From contig NZ_JAOEGB010000016.1 of assembly GCF_025420585.1 (NCBI RefSeq), positions 62,001-126,000 of the forward strand: 64,000 bases of DNA. The letters run 5' to 3'. This document shows, in pieces, positions 45,500 to 54,254 of the stretch. Every line of letters starts with the position of its first letter. Within the stretch, counting starts at the first letter, position 1. The position numbers were made by a program, and so were the translations under genes. Source of the DNA: Planotetraspora sp. A-T 1434. GTDB taxonomy: Bacteria > Actinomycetota > Actinomycetes > Streptosporangiales > Streptosporangiaceae. The notes beneath the pieces are model-generated. The model was not told the DNA's origin. It saw only the letters and a program-made list of their open reading frames with translations, and made no database searches.

Positions 45500-45937
45500 T
45501 CACGCCTGGCTCCGCACGACCGCGTCCTTGTACGCCATCCAGGCCAGCAGGGCGCACTTGACGCGGGCGGGGAACTTCGCCACTCCGGCGAACGCCACCG
45601 CGTCTCCCAGCACGTCCTCGTCGGCCTCGACCTGGCCCCGGCCCTGCATCAGCCGGGTGAACTCGTCCACCACCGACAGCGACTCCTCCACGGTCGATCC
45701 CGTGGTGAGCTCGTGCAGCACCGACGCGGCGGCCTGGCTGATCGAGCAGCCCTGGCCGTCGTAGGACACGTCGAGGACCTTGCCGCCGTCGTCCACCTTC
45801 ACCCGCATGGTTACCTCGTCACCGCAGGTCGGGTTCACGTGGTGCACTTCCGCGTCGTACGGCTCGCGGAGTCCCCGGCCCTGGGGGTGCTTGTAGTGCT
45901 CCAGGATCAGCTCCTGGTACATGGATTCAGCGATCAT
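45500..45937 (-). CDS. sufU: SufU-type zinc-dependent sulfurtransferase / scaffold
   Basis: 145 residues from ATG 45937 (ATG 45922 alternative). Three conserved Cys positions: NPTCGDEV, GQGCSISQAAAS and RVKCALLAW, plus Asp in CGDEV, form the SufU zinc site. It accepts persulfide sulfur from SufS in Gram-positive suf systems. The gap to sufS is 3 nt. Confidence 0.95.
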   Translation of the reverse strand: MIAESMYQELILEHYKHPQGRGLREPYDAEVHHVNPTCGDEVTMRVKVDDGGKVLDVSYDGQGCSISQAAASVLHELTTGSTVEESLSVVDEFTRLMQGRGQVEADEDVLGDAVAFAGVAKFPARVKCALLAWMAYKDAVVRSQA

Positions 45938-45940
45938 GGC

Positions 45941-47203
45941 TCAGCCGAACACCTTCTGCACGTGGTGGAGGCCGCGGACCAGCGCGTCGATCTCGGCCGT
46001 CGTGTTATACAGGTAAAAAGACGCCCGCGTGGTCGCTGGAATTCCGAACCGGAGATGCAGCGGGCGGGCGCAATGATGACCTACCCGGACAGCGATGCCG
46101 TACACGTCGTCGAGGATCTGCCCGACGTCGTGCGGGTGGATTCCCTCCAGCGTGAACGACACCGTGCCACCTCGGGCGACAGCCGTATGGGGACCGATGA
46201 TCCTGAGCCCGGGGAAGCCGTCCAGCGCGTCGAGCGCGTAGGTGACGAGCTCCTTCTCGTGCCGCTTGATCTCGTCCATGCCGACCGACGTCAGGTAGTC
46301 GACCGCCGCGCCGAGGCCGATGGCCTCCACGATGGGCGGGGTCCCGGCCTCGAACTTGTGCGGCACCGGGGCGTAGGTCGAGTGGTCCATCCAGACCGCC
46401 TCGATCATCTCGCCGCCTCCGAGGAACGGGGGCATCGCGTCGAGCAGCTCCCGGCGGCCCCACAGCACGCCGATTCCGGACGGGCCGACCATCTTGTGCC
46501 CGGTGAACGCCACGAAGTCCACACCCAGCTCGGCCACGTCGACCGGCTGGTGGGGCACCGACTGCGACGCGTCGACCATCATCAGTGCGCCGACCTCGCG
46601 GACCCGCGCCAGGATCGGGGACACCGAGTTGACCGTGCCCAGCACGTTGGACTGGTGCACGATCGAAACGATCTTGGTGCGCTCGTTGACCAGCTCGTCG
46701 AGGTTGCCGATGTCGAGACGGCCCTCGTCGGTGACGCCGAACCAGCGCAGCGTCGCGCCGGTCCGCTGCGCGAGCAGCTGCCAGGGCACGATGTTGGAGT
46801 GGTGCTCCATCTCGGAGATGACGATCTCGTCACCCGGGCCGACCTTGAACCGCTCGTCGGTGTTCACCGGGTTGCCGAAGGCGTAGGCCACGAGGTTGAT
46901 GGCCTCCGAGGCGTTCTTGGTGAAGATCACCTCGTCGCGCGACGGAGCGCCGACGAAGGCCGCGATCTTCTCCCGCGCGGTCTCGTACGCCTCGGTGGAC
47001 TCGCTGCCCAGCGCGTGCAGCGCCCGGCCGACGTTGCTGTAGTGGGAGGCCAGGTGCTCCCGCATGGTCTCGATCACCTGGGTGGGCTTCTGCGAGGAGT
47101 TTCCCGAGTCGAGGTAGACCAGTGGGCGGCCGCCGGGCAGCTCGCGGGAGAGGATCGGGAAGTCCTTCCTGATCCTCTCCACGTCGAAGCTCTCAGCGTT
47201 CAT
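45941..47203 (-). CDS. sufS: Cysteine desulfurase SufS
   Basis: 420 residues. Fold-type I PLP enzyme with NASEAINLVAY, EMEHHSNIVPWQ, VDASQSVPHQPVD, PLP-lysine in FTGHKMVGPSGIGVLWG and the active-site Cys in VGHHCARPLHLRFG. It takes sulfur from cysteine and gives alanine plus enzyme persulfide for SufU and SufB. Its ATG overlaps the sufC stop as TGATG (one shared base), indicating translational coupling. Confidence 0.96.
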   Translation of the reverse strand: MNAESFDVERIRKDFPILSRELPGGRPLVYLDSGNSSQKPTQVIETMREHLASHYSNVGRALHALGSESTEAYETAREKIAAFVGAPSRDEVIFTKNASEAINLVAYAFGNPVNTDERFKVGPGDEIVISEMEHHSNIVPWQLLAQRTGATLRWFGVTDEGRLDIGNLDELVNERTKIVSIVHQSNVLGTVNSVSPILARVREVGALMMVDASQSVPHQPVDVAELGVDFVAFTGHKMVGPSGIGVLWGRRELLDAMPPFLGGGEMIEAVWMDHSTYAPVPHKFEAGTPPIVEAIGLGAAVDYLTSVGMDEIKRHEKELVTYALDALDGFPGLRIIGPHTAVARGGTVSFTLEGIHPHDVGQILDDVYGIAVRVGHHCARPLHLRFGIPATTRASFYLYNTTAEIDALVRGLHHVQKVFG

Positions 47204-47976
47204 CAGGCGGACGCCTTCGCCGCGTCGGCCTTTCGCGCGTCCCGCACGTATGCCTCGTAGCCCTCGGCCTCCAGCTTGTCCGCCAGCTCGGGGCCGCCCT
47301 CCTCGACGATCCGGCCGCCAGCGAAGACGTGGACGAAGTCGGGCTTCACGTAGCGGAGGATGCGGGTGTAGTGGGTGATCAGCAGCACGCCGGTGTCACC
47401 GGTCGCCCTGAACCTGTTGATCCCCTCGGAGACGACGCGCAGAGCGTCGACGTCGAGGCCCGAGTCGGTCTCGTCGAGGACGGCGATCTTCGGCTTGAGC
47501 AGCTCCAGCTGGAGGATCTCGTGCCGCTTCTTCTCACCGCCGGAGAAGCCCTCGTTGGTGTTGCGCTGGGCGAAGGCGGGGTCGATGGACAGCGCGTCCA
47601 TGCCCGACTTCAGGTCCTTGGCGAAGTCGCGCAGCTTGGGGGCCTCACCGCGGACGGCGGTGATCGCCGAGCGCAGGAAGTTGGACACCGTGACGCCCGG
47701 GACCTCGACGGGGTACTGCATGGCGAGGAAGAGGCCGGCGCGGGCGCGCTCGTCGACGGACATGTCCAGCAGGTCCGCGCCGTCGAGCAGGACGCTGCCG
47801 GACGTGATGGTGTACTTGGGGTGGCCGGCGATCGCGTAGGCGAGCGTGGACTTGCCGGAGCCGTTCGGCCCCATGATGGCGTGGGTCTCGCCCGGCCGGA
47901 CGGTCAGGTTGACGCCGCGCAGGATCTCCTTGTCGCCGACGGCGACGTGCAGGTCACGTATCTCAAGAGTGGACAC
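47203..47976 (-). CDS. sufC: Fe-S assembly ATPase SufC
   Basis: 257 residues. Walker A MGPNGSGKSTLAYAI, Q-loop and the SufC-specific QYPVEVPGV segment, signature GFSGGEKKRHEILQL, Walker B IAVLDETDSGLDVDAL and H-loop LITHYTRIL. A cytoplasmic ABC ATPase without membrane partner that drives conformational change of SufB-SufD during cluster assembly. Four nt downstream of the Rieske gene. Confidence 0.96.
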   Translation of the reverse strand: MSTLEIRDLHVAVGDKEILRGVNLTVRPGETHAIMGPNGSGKSTLAYAIAGHPKYTITSGSVLLDGADLLDMSVDERARAGLFLAMQYPVEVPGVTVSNFLRSAITAVRGEAPKLRDFAKDLKSGMDALSIDPAFAQRNTNEGFSGGEKKRHEILQLELLKPKIAVLDETDSGLDVDALRVVSEGINRFRATGDTGVLLITHYTRILRYVKPDFVHVFAGGRIVEEGGPELADKLEAEGYEAYVRDARKADAAKASA

Positions 47977-47980
47977 TCGA

Positions 47981-48313
47981 TTACTCCTTCGAGAGCGAGA
48001 CGTACACGTCGTCGCCGTCGATCTTGACTCGGTAGACGTTCACAGGTTTGGTGGCGGGCGGTCCGGTGGGCTTGCCGGTGCGCAGGTCGAAGCAGGAGCC
48101 GTGGAGCCAGCACTCCAGCGTGTGGTCGTAGACCTCGCCCTCGCTGAGCTTCACCTCGGCGTGCGAGCAGACGTCGTGGAGGGCGAAGACCTCGTCGCCC
48201 GTGCGGACCACCGCCACGGGGACGCCGCCGACCTCGACGCCGATGGCGCCGTTGTCCGGGATGTCGCCGAGCTCGCAGACCTTCTCCCAGGTCTCGGCGT
48301 TCACCCCGGTCAT
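47981..48313 (-). CDS. Rieske-type ferredoxin of the suf operon
   Basis: 110 residues. A Rieske [2Fe-2S] domain with ligands in DVCSHAE and ECWLHGSCFD (Cys-x-His and Cys-x2-His). Similar small Rieske proteins are annotated as ferredoxin subunits of non-heme oxygenases, but in actinobacteria this gene is embedded in suf between sufD and sufC, suggesting electron supply for cluster building or an early acceptor protein. ATG 48313 overlaps the sufD stop (ATGA). Confidence 0.93.
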   Translation of the reverse strand: MTGVNAETWEKVCELGDIPDNGAIGVEVGGVPVAVVRTGDEVFALHDVCSHAEVKLSEGEVYDHTLECWLHGSCFDLRTGKPTGPPATKPVNVYRVKIDGDDVYVSLSKE

Positions 48314-49431
48314 CGCGCCAGCTCCGCCTCGACCGCCGTCAGGACGCGCTCGCGGATCTCCGCGACCTCGATCTTCTCGAGGAGCTGGGCGAAGAAGCCG
48401 TGGATGACCAGGCGGCGGGCCTCGTCGAACGGAATGCCGCGGGCCTGCAGGTAGAAGATGTGCTCGTCGTCGAGACGGCCGGAGGCGGACGCGTGGCCCG
48501 CCCCGGCGACCTCGCCGGTGAGAATCTCCAGGTTCGGCACGGAGTCGGCACGGGCCCCGTCGGTGAGGATCAGGTTCCGGTTGAGCTCGTAGGTGTCGGT
48601 GCCCTCGGCCTCGGCCCGGATGATCACGTCGCCGATCCACACCGCGTGGGCGCCGTCGCCCTGCAGCGCGCCCTTGTAGGTCACGTTGCTGCGGCAGTTC
48701 GGCACGGTGTGCTCGACCAGCAGGCGGTGCTCCAGGTGCTGCCCGGCGTCCACGAAGTAGAGGCCGGTCAGGTCGGCGTCACCGCCCGGCGCCGTATAGG
48801 CCACGGAGGGCGAGAGCCGTACGAGATCGCCGCCGAGGGTGACCACGAAGGACCGGAAGGTCGCGTCCTTGCCGAGCTGGGCGTGGTGGTGCGAGACGTG
48901 CACGGCGTCGTCGGCCCAGTCCTGCAGGCTGACGACCTTCAGCGTCGCGCCGTCGCCGACGACGAACTCGACGTTGTCGGCGTACACCGCGCTGCCGCTG
49001 TGGTCCAGGACCAGCACGGCCTCCGCCATGGGCTCGACCTTGATCAGGACGTGGCCGTAGGCCGCCCCACCGCCCGTGCCGCGGAGGCTGACCACGGTCG
49101 GGCGCGAGGTGACGGCCTCACGCGGGACCGTGACGACCGTCGCCTTCTCGAACGACGCGTACGCCTGGGCGCTGACCCGGTCGGCCGGCACGTAGGCCCT
49201 GCCGAGACGCGGGTCGTCGCGGCCCACGGTCTCGACGGTGACCTCGGGGGCCGCGTCGACCTCCACCACGACGTCGCCGGAGGCGGCCGCCGTGCCGTTG
49301 TGCAGGCCCTTGAGGCGGGACAGCGGCGTGAACCGCCACTCCTCCTCACGGCCGGTCGGCACGGCGAAGTCCTCCACGTCGTACGACGACCTCTCATGGA
49401 GCGTCGACAGCGGCTTCGTTGCGAGACCCAT
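48310..49431 (-). CDS. sufD: Fe-S assembly scaffold protein SufD
   Basis: 373 residues from ATG 49431, overlapping the sufB stop by ATGA. Parallel beta-helix protein with N-terminal GREEEWRFTPLSRLKGL, core HTVPNCRSNVTYKGALQGDGAHAVW and C-terminal ASASGRLDDEHIFYLQARGI with FFAQLLEKI. It partners SufB in the SufBC2D complex. Confidence 0.95.
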   Translation of the reverse strand: MGLATKPLSTLHERSSYDVEDFAVPTGREEEWRFTPLSRLKGLHNGTAAASGDVVVEVDAAPEVTVETVGRDDPRLGRAYVPADRVSAQAYASFEKATVVTVPREAVTSRPTVVSLRGTGGGAAYGHVLIKVEPMAEAVLVLDHSGSAVYADNVEFVVGDGATLKVVSLQDWADDAVHVSHHHAQLGKDATFRSFVVTLGGDLVRLSPSVAYTAPGGDADLTGLYFVDAGQHLEHRLLVEHTVPNCRSNVTYKGALQGDGAHAVWIGDVIIRAEAEGTDTYELNRNLILTDGARADSVPNLEILTGEVAGAGHASASGRLDDEHIFYLQARGIPFDEARRLVIHGFFAQLLEKIEVAEIRERVLTAVEAELAR

Positions 49432-50843
49432 CAGCCGACGGCTCCTTCCATCTGCAGCTCGATCAGGCGGTTCAGCTCCAGCGCGTACTCCATCGGGAGC
49501 TCGCGGGCGATCGGCTCGACGAAGCCGCGCACGATCATGGCCATCGCCTCGTCCTCGTTCAGCCCGCGGCTCATCAGGTAGAACAGCTGGTCCTCGGACA
49601 CCTTGGAGACCGTGGCCTCGTGGCCCATCGAGACGTCGTCCTCGCGGACGTCGACGTAGGGGTAGGTGTCGGAGCGGCTGATCTGGTCGACGAGCAGGGC
49701 GTCGCACTTGACGGTCGAGGCCGAACCGGCCGCGCCCTCCTCGATCTGGACGAGACCGCGGTAGGACGTCCGGCCGCCGCCGCGGGCGACGGACTTGGAG
49801 ATGATCGTGGACGAGGTCTTGGGCGCGAGGTGCACCATCTTGGCGCCCGCGTCCTGGTGCTGGCCCTCACCGGCGAACGCGACCGACAGGGTCTCCCCCT
49901 TGGCGTGCTCCCCCATGAGGTAGACGGCCGGGTACTTCATCGTGACCTTGGAGCCGATGTTGCCGTCGATCCACTCCATGGTCGCGCCCTCGTACGCCAC
50001 GGCGCGCTTGGTCACCAGGTTGTAGACGTTGTTCGACCAGTTCTGGATCGTCGTGTAACGGCAGCGGGCGCCCTTCTTCACGATGATCTCGACGACCGCC
50101 GAGTGCAGCGAGTCGGACGAGTAGATCGGCGCGGTGCAGCCCTCGACGTAATGGACGTAGGAGTTCTCGTCCACGATGATCAACGTCCGCTCGAACTGGC
50201 CCATGTTCTCTGTGTTGATCCGGAAGTAGGCCTGGAGCGGGATCTCGACGTTGACATTCGGCGGCACGTAGATGAACGAGCCGCCCGACCACACGGCGGT
50301 GTTCAGTGAGGCGAACTTGTTGTCGCCCACCGGGATCACCGAGCCGAAGTACTCCTTGAAGAGCTCCTCGTGCTCTCGCAGACCGGTGTCGGTGTCGACG
50401 AAGATGACACCCTTCTCCTCGAGGTCCTCACGGATCTTGTGATAGACGACCTCGGACTCGTACTGGGCGGCGACGCCCGCGATGAGGCGCTGCTTCTCCG
50501 CCTCCGGGATGCCCAGCTTGTCGTAGGTGCTCTTGATGTCGGCGGGCAGCTCGTCCCAGGACGCGGCCTGCTTCTCGGTCGAGCGGACGAAGTACTTGAT
50601 GTTGTCGAAGTCAATGCCGGTGAGGTCAGAGCCCCACGTGGGCATGGGCTTCTTCCGGAACAGCCGAAGGCCCTTGAGGCGCAGGTCGAGCATCCACTCC
50701 GGCTCGTTCTTGAGCGCGGAGATGTCGCGGACGACCTCTTCGGACAGCCCCCGCCGGGCCGCGGCCCCGGCCACGTCCGAGTCGGCCCAGCCGAACTTGT
50801 AATTCCCGAGGCCTTCCAGCTCCGGGCGGTCGGTGACAGTCAC
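49431..50843 (-). CDS. sufB: Fe-S assembly scaffold protein SufB
   Basis: 470 residues from GTG 50843, with AAGGAG 8 nt upstream. Motifs are [35 protein letters not shown], the conserved [18 protein letters not shown] Cys region, and C-terminal [20 protein letters not shown] with [16 protein letters not shown]. No intein, unlike mycobacterial SufB. The start overlaps the sufR stop (GTGA), so the whole operon sufR-B-D-Rieske-C-S-U-T appears translationally linked. Confidence 0.96.
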   Translation of the reverse strand: MTVTDRPELEGLGNYKFGWADSDVAGAAARRGLSEEVVRDISALKNEPEWMLDLRLKGLRLFRKKPMPTWGSDLTGIDFDNIKYFVRSTEKQAASWDELPADIKSTYDKLGIPEAEKQRLIAGVAAQYESEVVYHKIREDLEEKGVIFVDTDTGLREHEELFKEYFGSVIPVGDNKFASLNTAVWSGGSFIYVPPNVNVEIPLQAYFRINTENMGQFERTLIIVDENSYVHYVEGCTAPIYSSDSLHSAVVEIIVKKGARCRYTTIQNWSNNVYNLVTKRAVAYEGATMEWIDGNIGSKVTMKYPAVYLMGEHAKGETLSVAFAGEGQHQDAGAKMVHLAPKTSSTIISKSVARGGGRTSYRGLVQIEEGAAGSASTVKCDALLVDQISRSDTYPYVDVREDDVSMGHEATVSKVSEDQLFYLMSRGLNEDEAMAMIVRGFVEPIARELPMEYALELNRLIELQMEGAVG

Positions 50844-51664
50844 CTTCCGGTCTCCTTGCTCGTTGATGTGCTCGATTCATGGATACGCGCCTGCCTCCCG
50901 GCGAGCGCGTGAGAACTCACATGGGTGGTGCAGACCCCGTCGCCGTTCGCGATGGTGGCCAGTCGTTGCACCGGCGTGCCCAGGAGCTGCGCGAAGGCCT
51001 CGGTCTCCGCCTCGCACAGCTGGGGGAAGGCCGCGGCGACGTGCGCGACCGGGCAGTGGTGCTGGCAGAGCTGTTCGCCGCCCTGCCCCGTCTTGGTCGC
51101 CGACGCGGCGTAGCCCTCGGCGGACAGCGCCTCGGCGAGCACGCGGACCCGCTGGTCGGCGGGCACCTCGCGCATCAGCGTCTCCAGCCTGCTGACCAGG
51201 CCGGACACCTGTGCCCGGGCGAACTCCGAAACCGCCTCGACGCCCATCCGCTCGGACAGGAAGCGCAGGGCGCTGCCCGCGAGGTCGTCGTAGGCGTGGA
51301 CGAAGGCGCTGCGGCCCGCGTCGGTGATCGCGAACAGCTTCGCCGGCCTGCCGCGGCCTCGCTGGCCGCGCGGCCGCGCCGTACGGGGCTCGATCATGCC
51401 CTCGGCGAGCAGCGCGTCGAGGTGGCGGCGGACGGCGGCGGGCGTCAGGCCCAGCCGCTCCCCGAGCGCCGCCGCGGTCACCGGGCCATGCTCCAGGATC
51501 AGCCGGGCCACCCGGGCGCGGGTGCCGCGCTCCGCCGTGATCTGCGCGGACGCGGCGGGGCCGATCTGCGCGGGCGCCTGGGACATCGGGTGCACAGGGG
51601 ACGGCGCGGAGGCCCGCGTCACGGCGGTCTCCTCGGCGTTCGTCTTCCCCGGCACGTATTTCAC
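50840..51664 (-). CDS. sufR: SufR-like Fe-S-sensing transcriptional repressor
   Basis: 274 residues from GTG 51664 (VKYVPGK); ATG 51586 (MSQAPAQ) is the alternative. A winged helix ([41 protein letters not shown]) with a basic wing [13 protein letters not shown] is followed by a helical dimer region and a Cys cluster, [22 protein letters not shown] with a last Cys in GDGVC, the expected [4Fe-4S] ligands of SufR. As first gene of the operon it should repress suf when clusters are plentiful. The gene lies below a candidate iron box. Confidence 0.92.
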   Translation of the reverse strand: MKYVPGKTNAEETAVTRASAPSPVHPMSQAPAQIGPAASAQITAERGTRARVARLILEHGPVTAAALGERLGLTPAAVRRHLDALLAEGMIEPRTARPRGQRGRGRPAKLFAITDAGRSAFVHAYDDLAGSALRFLSERMGVEAVSEFARAQVSGLVSRLETLMREVPADQRVRVLAEALSAEGYAASATKTGQGGEQLCQHHCPVAHVAAAFPQLCEAETEAFAQLLGTPVQRLATIANGDGVCTTHVSSHALAGRQARIHESSTSTSKETGR

Positions 51665-51738
51665 AACATCAGTGTGCCGTAATTCCTTCCCGCACGACAA
51701 ACCCAAGGCACGATCCAAGTGAATGCAATTTCTCACGC

Positions 51739-51757
51739 AGGTAAGCCTTACCTAACC
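51739..51757. promoter_or_regulatory. Candidate DmdR/IdeR iron box upstream of the suf operon
   Basis: On the minus strand the 19-mer reads TTAGGTAAGGCTTACCTGC, very close to the actinobacterial iron-box consensus TTAGGTTAGGCTCACCTAA. The inner AGGTAAG-C-CTTACCT is a perfect palindrome. It ends 75 nt before sufR GTG 51664, a normal promoter position. Divergently only a short non-coding stretch and a VOC remnant follow, so suf is the likely target. Confidence 0.72.
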
Positions 51758-51900
51758 TGGGACGATGTCCTCGCGGCAGGCTTTTAGCGATCATGTACGG
51801 TGGGCGCAGTCGAACGGCCGGTCCGGGCGTGAACGGAGCCTACCGCCCACCGGACCGGCCCACGGCCGGGGTCACCGGCCGCGCGGCCCGCGGCGGACGG

Positions 51901-52052
51901 TCACCGCTCGGTGGCCTGCCACACGGCGAAGGACGCGCCCTGCGGCTCCGCGAGGATCGCGAAGCGCCCGATCGGGATCTCCTTGGGAGGTAGTGGTTTC
52001 CGGGCTGCCACGCGCCGAAGAAGGCGCCGGCCGGGTCTTGGTACTCGGTCAT
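51901..52052 (-). pseudogene. Remnant of a VOC (glyoxalase/bleomycin-resistance-like) protein
   Basis: From ATG 52052 the minus strand reads MTEYQDPAGAFFGAWQPGNH, matching the end of the first half of a double VOC protein. After a frame jump near 51985 it reads KEIPIGRFAILAEPQGASFA then VWQ, matching the end of the second half, with a stop at 51901. The middle, about one whole VOC module, is missing. The similarity of the two half-domain ends (DPAGAFFGAWQ and EPQGASFAVWQ) suggests deletion between them. The upstream part of the gene is also gone or unrecognisable. Confidence 0.7.
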
Positions 52053-52269
52053 CTCGACTTCCCCGGGTCTGTGACACCGTCTGCCCGATTCAACGCAACA
52101 TTTCTGGATCCGCGCCAATCGTTTACCCGTCTTTCCGGCCGCTCGGCGGGCATCCGCCGTCCAGACCGGGCGGTTCGCTCCCTAGACTCAAGTGAATCGA
52201 CGACCAGTGGGGCGACGCGTCTGCCATGCGGCCCCGGCGGTCCTGTCTGGCTGAGGGGAGGCCGGTGAC

Positions 52270-53226
52270 GTGCGGGCGGGTGACAACGCCTCAACTAGGG
52301 CCTCAGACGGCAGGGCCCCCGGTGGAGCCGCCGTCGAGATCCGGGGCCTGGTCAAGCGGTACGGCCGGACCACCGCCGTCGACGGGCTGACCCTTACCTG
52401 CGGCACGGGCGAGGTCACGGCGATCCTCGGGCCGAACGGCGCGGGGAAGACCTCCACCATCGAGATCTGCGAGGGGTTCCGCAGGCCCGACGCCGGGACC
52501 GTCCGGGTCCTGGGCATGGATCCGGCCGACCCCGCCCTGAAGCCGCGCCTCGGTGTGATGTTGCAGGCGGGAGGCGTGCCGCCCGCCGCCCGCGCCGGCG
52601 AATGGCTGCGCGTGGTCTCGCGTTTCTACGCCCATCCCCTCGACCCGGAGGCGCTGCTCGACCTCCTCGGCCTCACCGACCACGCCCGCACGCCGTACCG
52701 ACGCCTTTCGGGAGGGCAGCAGCAGCGCCTGTCGCTGGCGGCGGCCGTCATCGGGCGGCCCGAGCTGGTCTTCCTCGACGAGCCGACCGCCGGGCTCGAC
52801 CCACAGGCGCGGCACGCCTGCTGGGACGTGGTCACCGGGCTCCGCGAGGCGGGCGTCTCCGTGGTGCTTACGACCCACCACATGGACGAGGCCGAGAAGC
52901 TCTCCGACCTCGTCGTGGTCATCGACCACGGCCGGGTGGTCGCGGAGGGGTCGCCGCAGGAGCTGACCGGCGCCGAGCGCCAGCTCCGTTTCCGGGCCCG
53001 TCCGGGCCTCAACCTCGACGAGCTGCTCGGCGCGCTCCCTCCCGGCAGCGCCGCCAAGGAGTCTCCGTCGGGGCGCTACATCATCGAGGGACAGGTCGGC
53101 CCCCAGCTGCTGGCGACGGTAACCGCGTGGTGCGCCACCGAGGGCGTCACCACCGAGGACCTGAGCATCGAGCGCCGCACGCTGGAGGACGTCTTCCTGG
53201 AGCTCACCGGCAGGGAGCTCCGATGA
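52270..53226 (+). CDS. ABC transporter ATP-binding protein
   Basis: 318 residues from GTG 52270, with GGAGG 8 nt upstream. Walker A ILGPNGAGKTSTIEICEGF, Q-loop VMLQAGGVPPAARAGEWL, signature RRLSGGQQQRLSLAAAV, Walker B LVFLDEPTAGLDPQAR and H-loop TTHHMDEAEKL. It has a C-terminal domain of about 85 residues with TLEDVFLELTGR, typical of ABC-2 exporters. Pairs with the permease 6 nt downstream. In several actinobacteria this pair lies between suf and ctaA, as here. Confidence 0.93.
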   Translation: MRAGDNASTRASDGRAPGGAAVEIRGLVKRYGRTTAVDGLTLTCGTGEVTAILGPNGAGKTSTIEICEGFRRPDAGTVRVLGMDPADPALKPRLGVMLQAGGVPPAARAGEWLRVVSRFYAHPLDPEALLDLLGLTDHARTPYRRLSGGQQQRLSLAAAVIGRPELVFLDEPTAGLDPQARHACWDVVTGLREAGVSVVLTTHHMDEAEKLSDLVVVIDHGRVVAEGSPQELTGAERQLRFRARPGLNLDELLGALPPGSAAKESPSGRYIIEGQVGPQLLATVTAWCATEGVTTEDLSIERRTLEDVFLELTGRELR

Positions 53227-53232
53227 GCCCTG

Positions 53233-54033
53233 ATGAGCCATGAGCACCGACGAACTCTGGACACCGTGATGACGACGCTCGACTTCACCCCGAGACCCGG
53301 GGCGGCGCCGCTCCCCCGGATGATCCTCGCGCAGGCCGGCGCCGAGGTGCGCGCCATGCTCCGCAACGGCGAACAGCTGCTGCTCACGATGATCATCCCG
53401 ATCCTGCTGCTGGTCGGGTTCTCCCAGGCGCCGCTGATCGACGTCGGCGGGTCCCGGATCGGCTTCGTCACCCCCGGCATCCTGTCGCTCGCCGTCATGT
53501 CGACCGCGTTCACCGGGCAGGCCATCGCCACCGGCTTCGAGCGGCGGTACGGCGTGCTCAAACGGCTGGGCGCCACTCCCCTGTCGCGGGCGGGGCTGCT
53601 GCTGGCCAAGACGGCCGCCGTCATCGCGGTCGAGCTGGTGCAGGTCGTGGTGATCGGTGCGGTGGCCCTGGTGCTCGGCTGGTCGCCCCACGGCAATCCC
53701 GTCTGGGTCGTGCTGCTGATCCTGCTCGGCACGGCGGCCTTCAGCGGGATCGGGCTGCTCATGGCGGGGACGCTCCGGGCGGAGGCCACCCTCGCGGGGG
53801 CCAACCTCGTCTACCTGGTGCTGCTCGGGCTGGGCGGCGTGGTCTTCCCGCTGACCAAGTTCCCCGCGGCCGTGCAGCCGGTCCTCGGGCTGCTGCCGAT
53901 CACGGCACTCACCGACGGCATGCGATCGGTGCTCGCGGCGGGGGCCGGGTTCCCGGGCGGCCCGCTGCTCGTGCTGGCCTGCTGGGCGGCCGTCTCCCTG
54001 GGCGTCGCCTCCCGCACCTTCCGCTGGGAATGA
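53233..54033 (+). CDS. ABC-2 type transporter permease
   Basis: 266 residues from ATG 53233; ATG 53269 (MTTLDFTPRPG) is an equally possible start and neither has a clear ribosome site. Six hydrophobic spans; ABC-2 motifs include LRNGEQLLLTMIIPILLLVGF and TGFERRYGVLKRLGATPLSRAGLL. Partner of the upstream ATPase. Substrate unknown. Confidence 0.88.
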   Translation: MSHEHRRTLDTVMTTLDFTPRPGAAPLPRMILAQAGAEVRAMLRNGEQLLLTMIIPILLLVGFSQAPLIDVGGSRIGFVTPGILSLAVMSTAFTGQAIATGFERRYGVLKRLGATPLSRAGLLLAKTAAVIAVELVQVVVIGAVALVLGWSPHGNPVWVVLLILLGTAAFSGIGLLMAGTLRAEATLAGANLVYLVLLGLGGVVFPLTKFPAAVQPVLGLLPITALTDGMRSVLAAGAGFPGGPLLVLACWAAVSLGVASRTFRWE

Positions 54034-54049
54034 CTCCCCCCACCTAGCC

Positions 54050-54167
54050 GTGATCATGCACGCCTTCCCGTGCATGGGCACCGACCGGCCCCGACGCCCG
54101 CCGTGATCATGCACGGGTTCCGGCGCGCGGCAGATGACCTCGTCCGACGCCGATCGTGATCATGCAA
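54050..54167. repeat. Third cluster of the 52-bp-period GTGATCATGCAC element
   Basis: Cores at 54050-54061, 54103-54114 and 54156-54166 (last base changed), spaced exactly 53 and 53 bp, all forward. The first two continue GCC/GGG then TTCC. It fills the first half of the gap between the ABC permease and the EamA gene. Confidence 0.85.
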
Positions 54168-54254
54168 CGGCGTGCGTCGTGCCCGTACGGCTCTGGCATA
54201 GTGCTTTTGCCCGGTAATGGAATGATTGACCCCTTCGCAATTGGAGCCGTGCGC

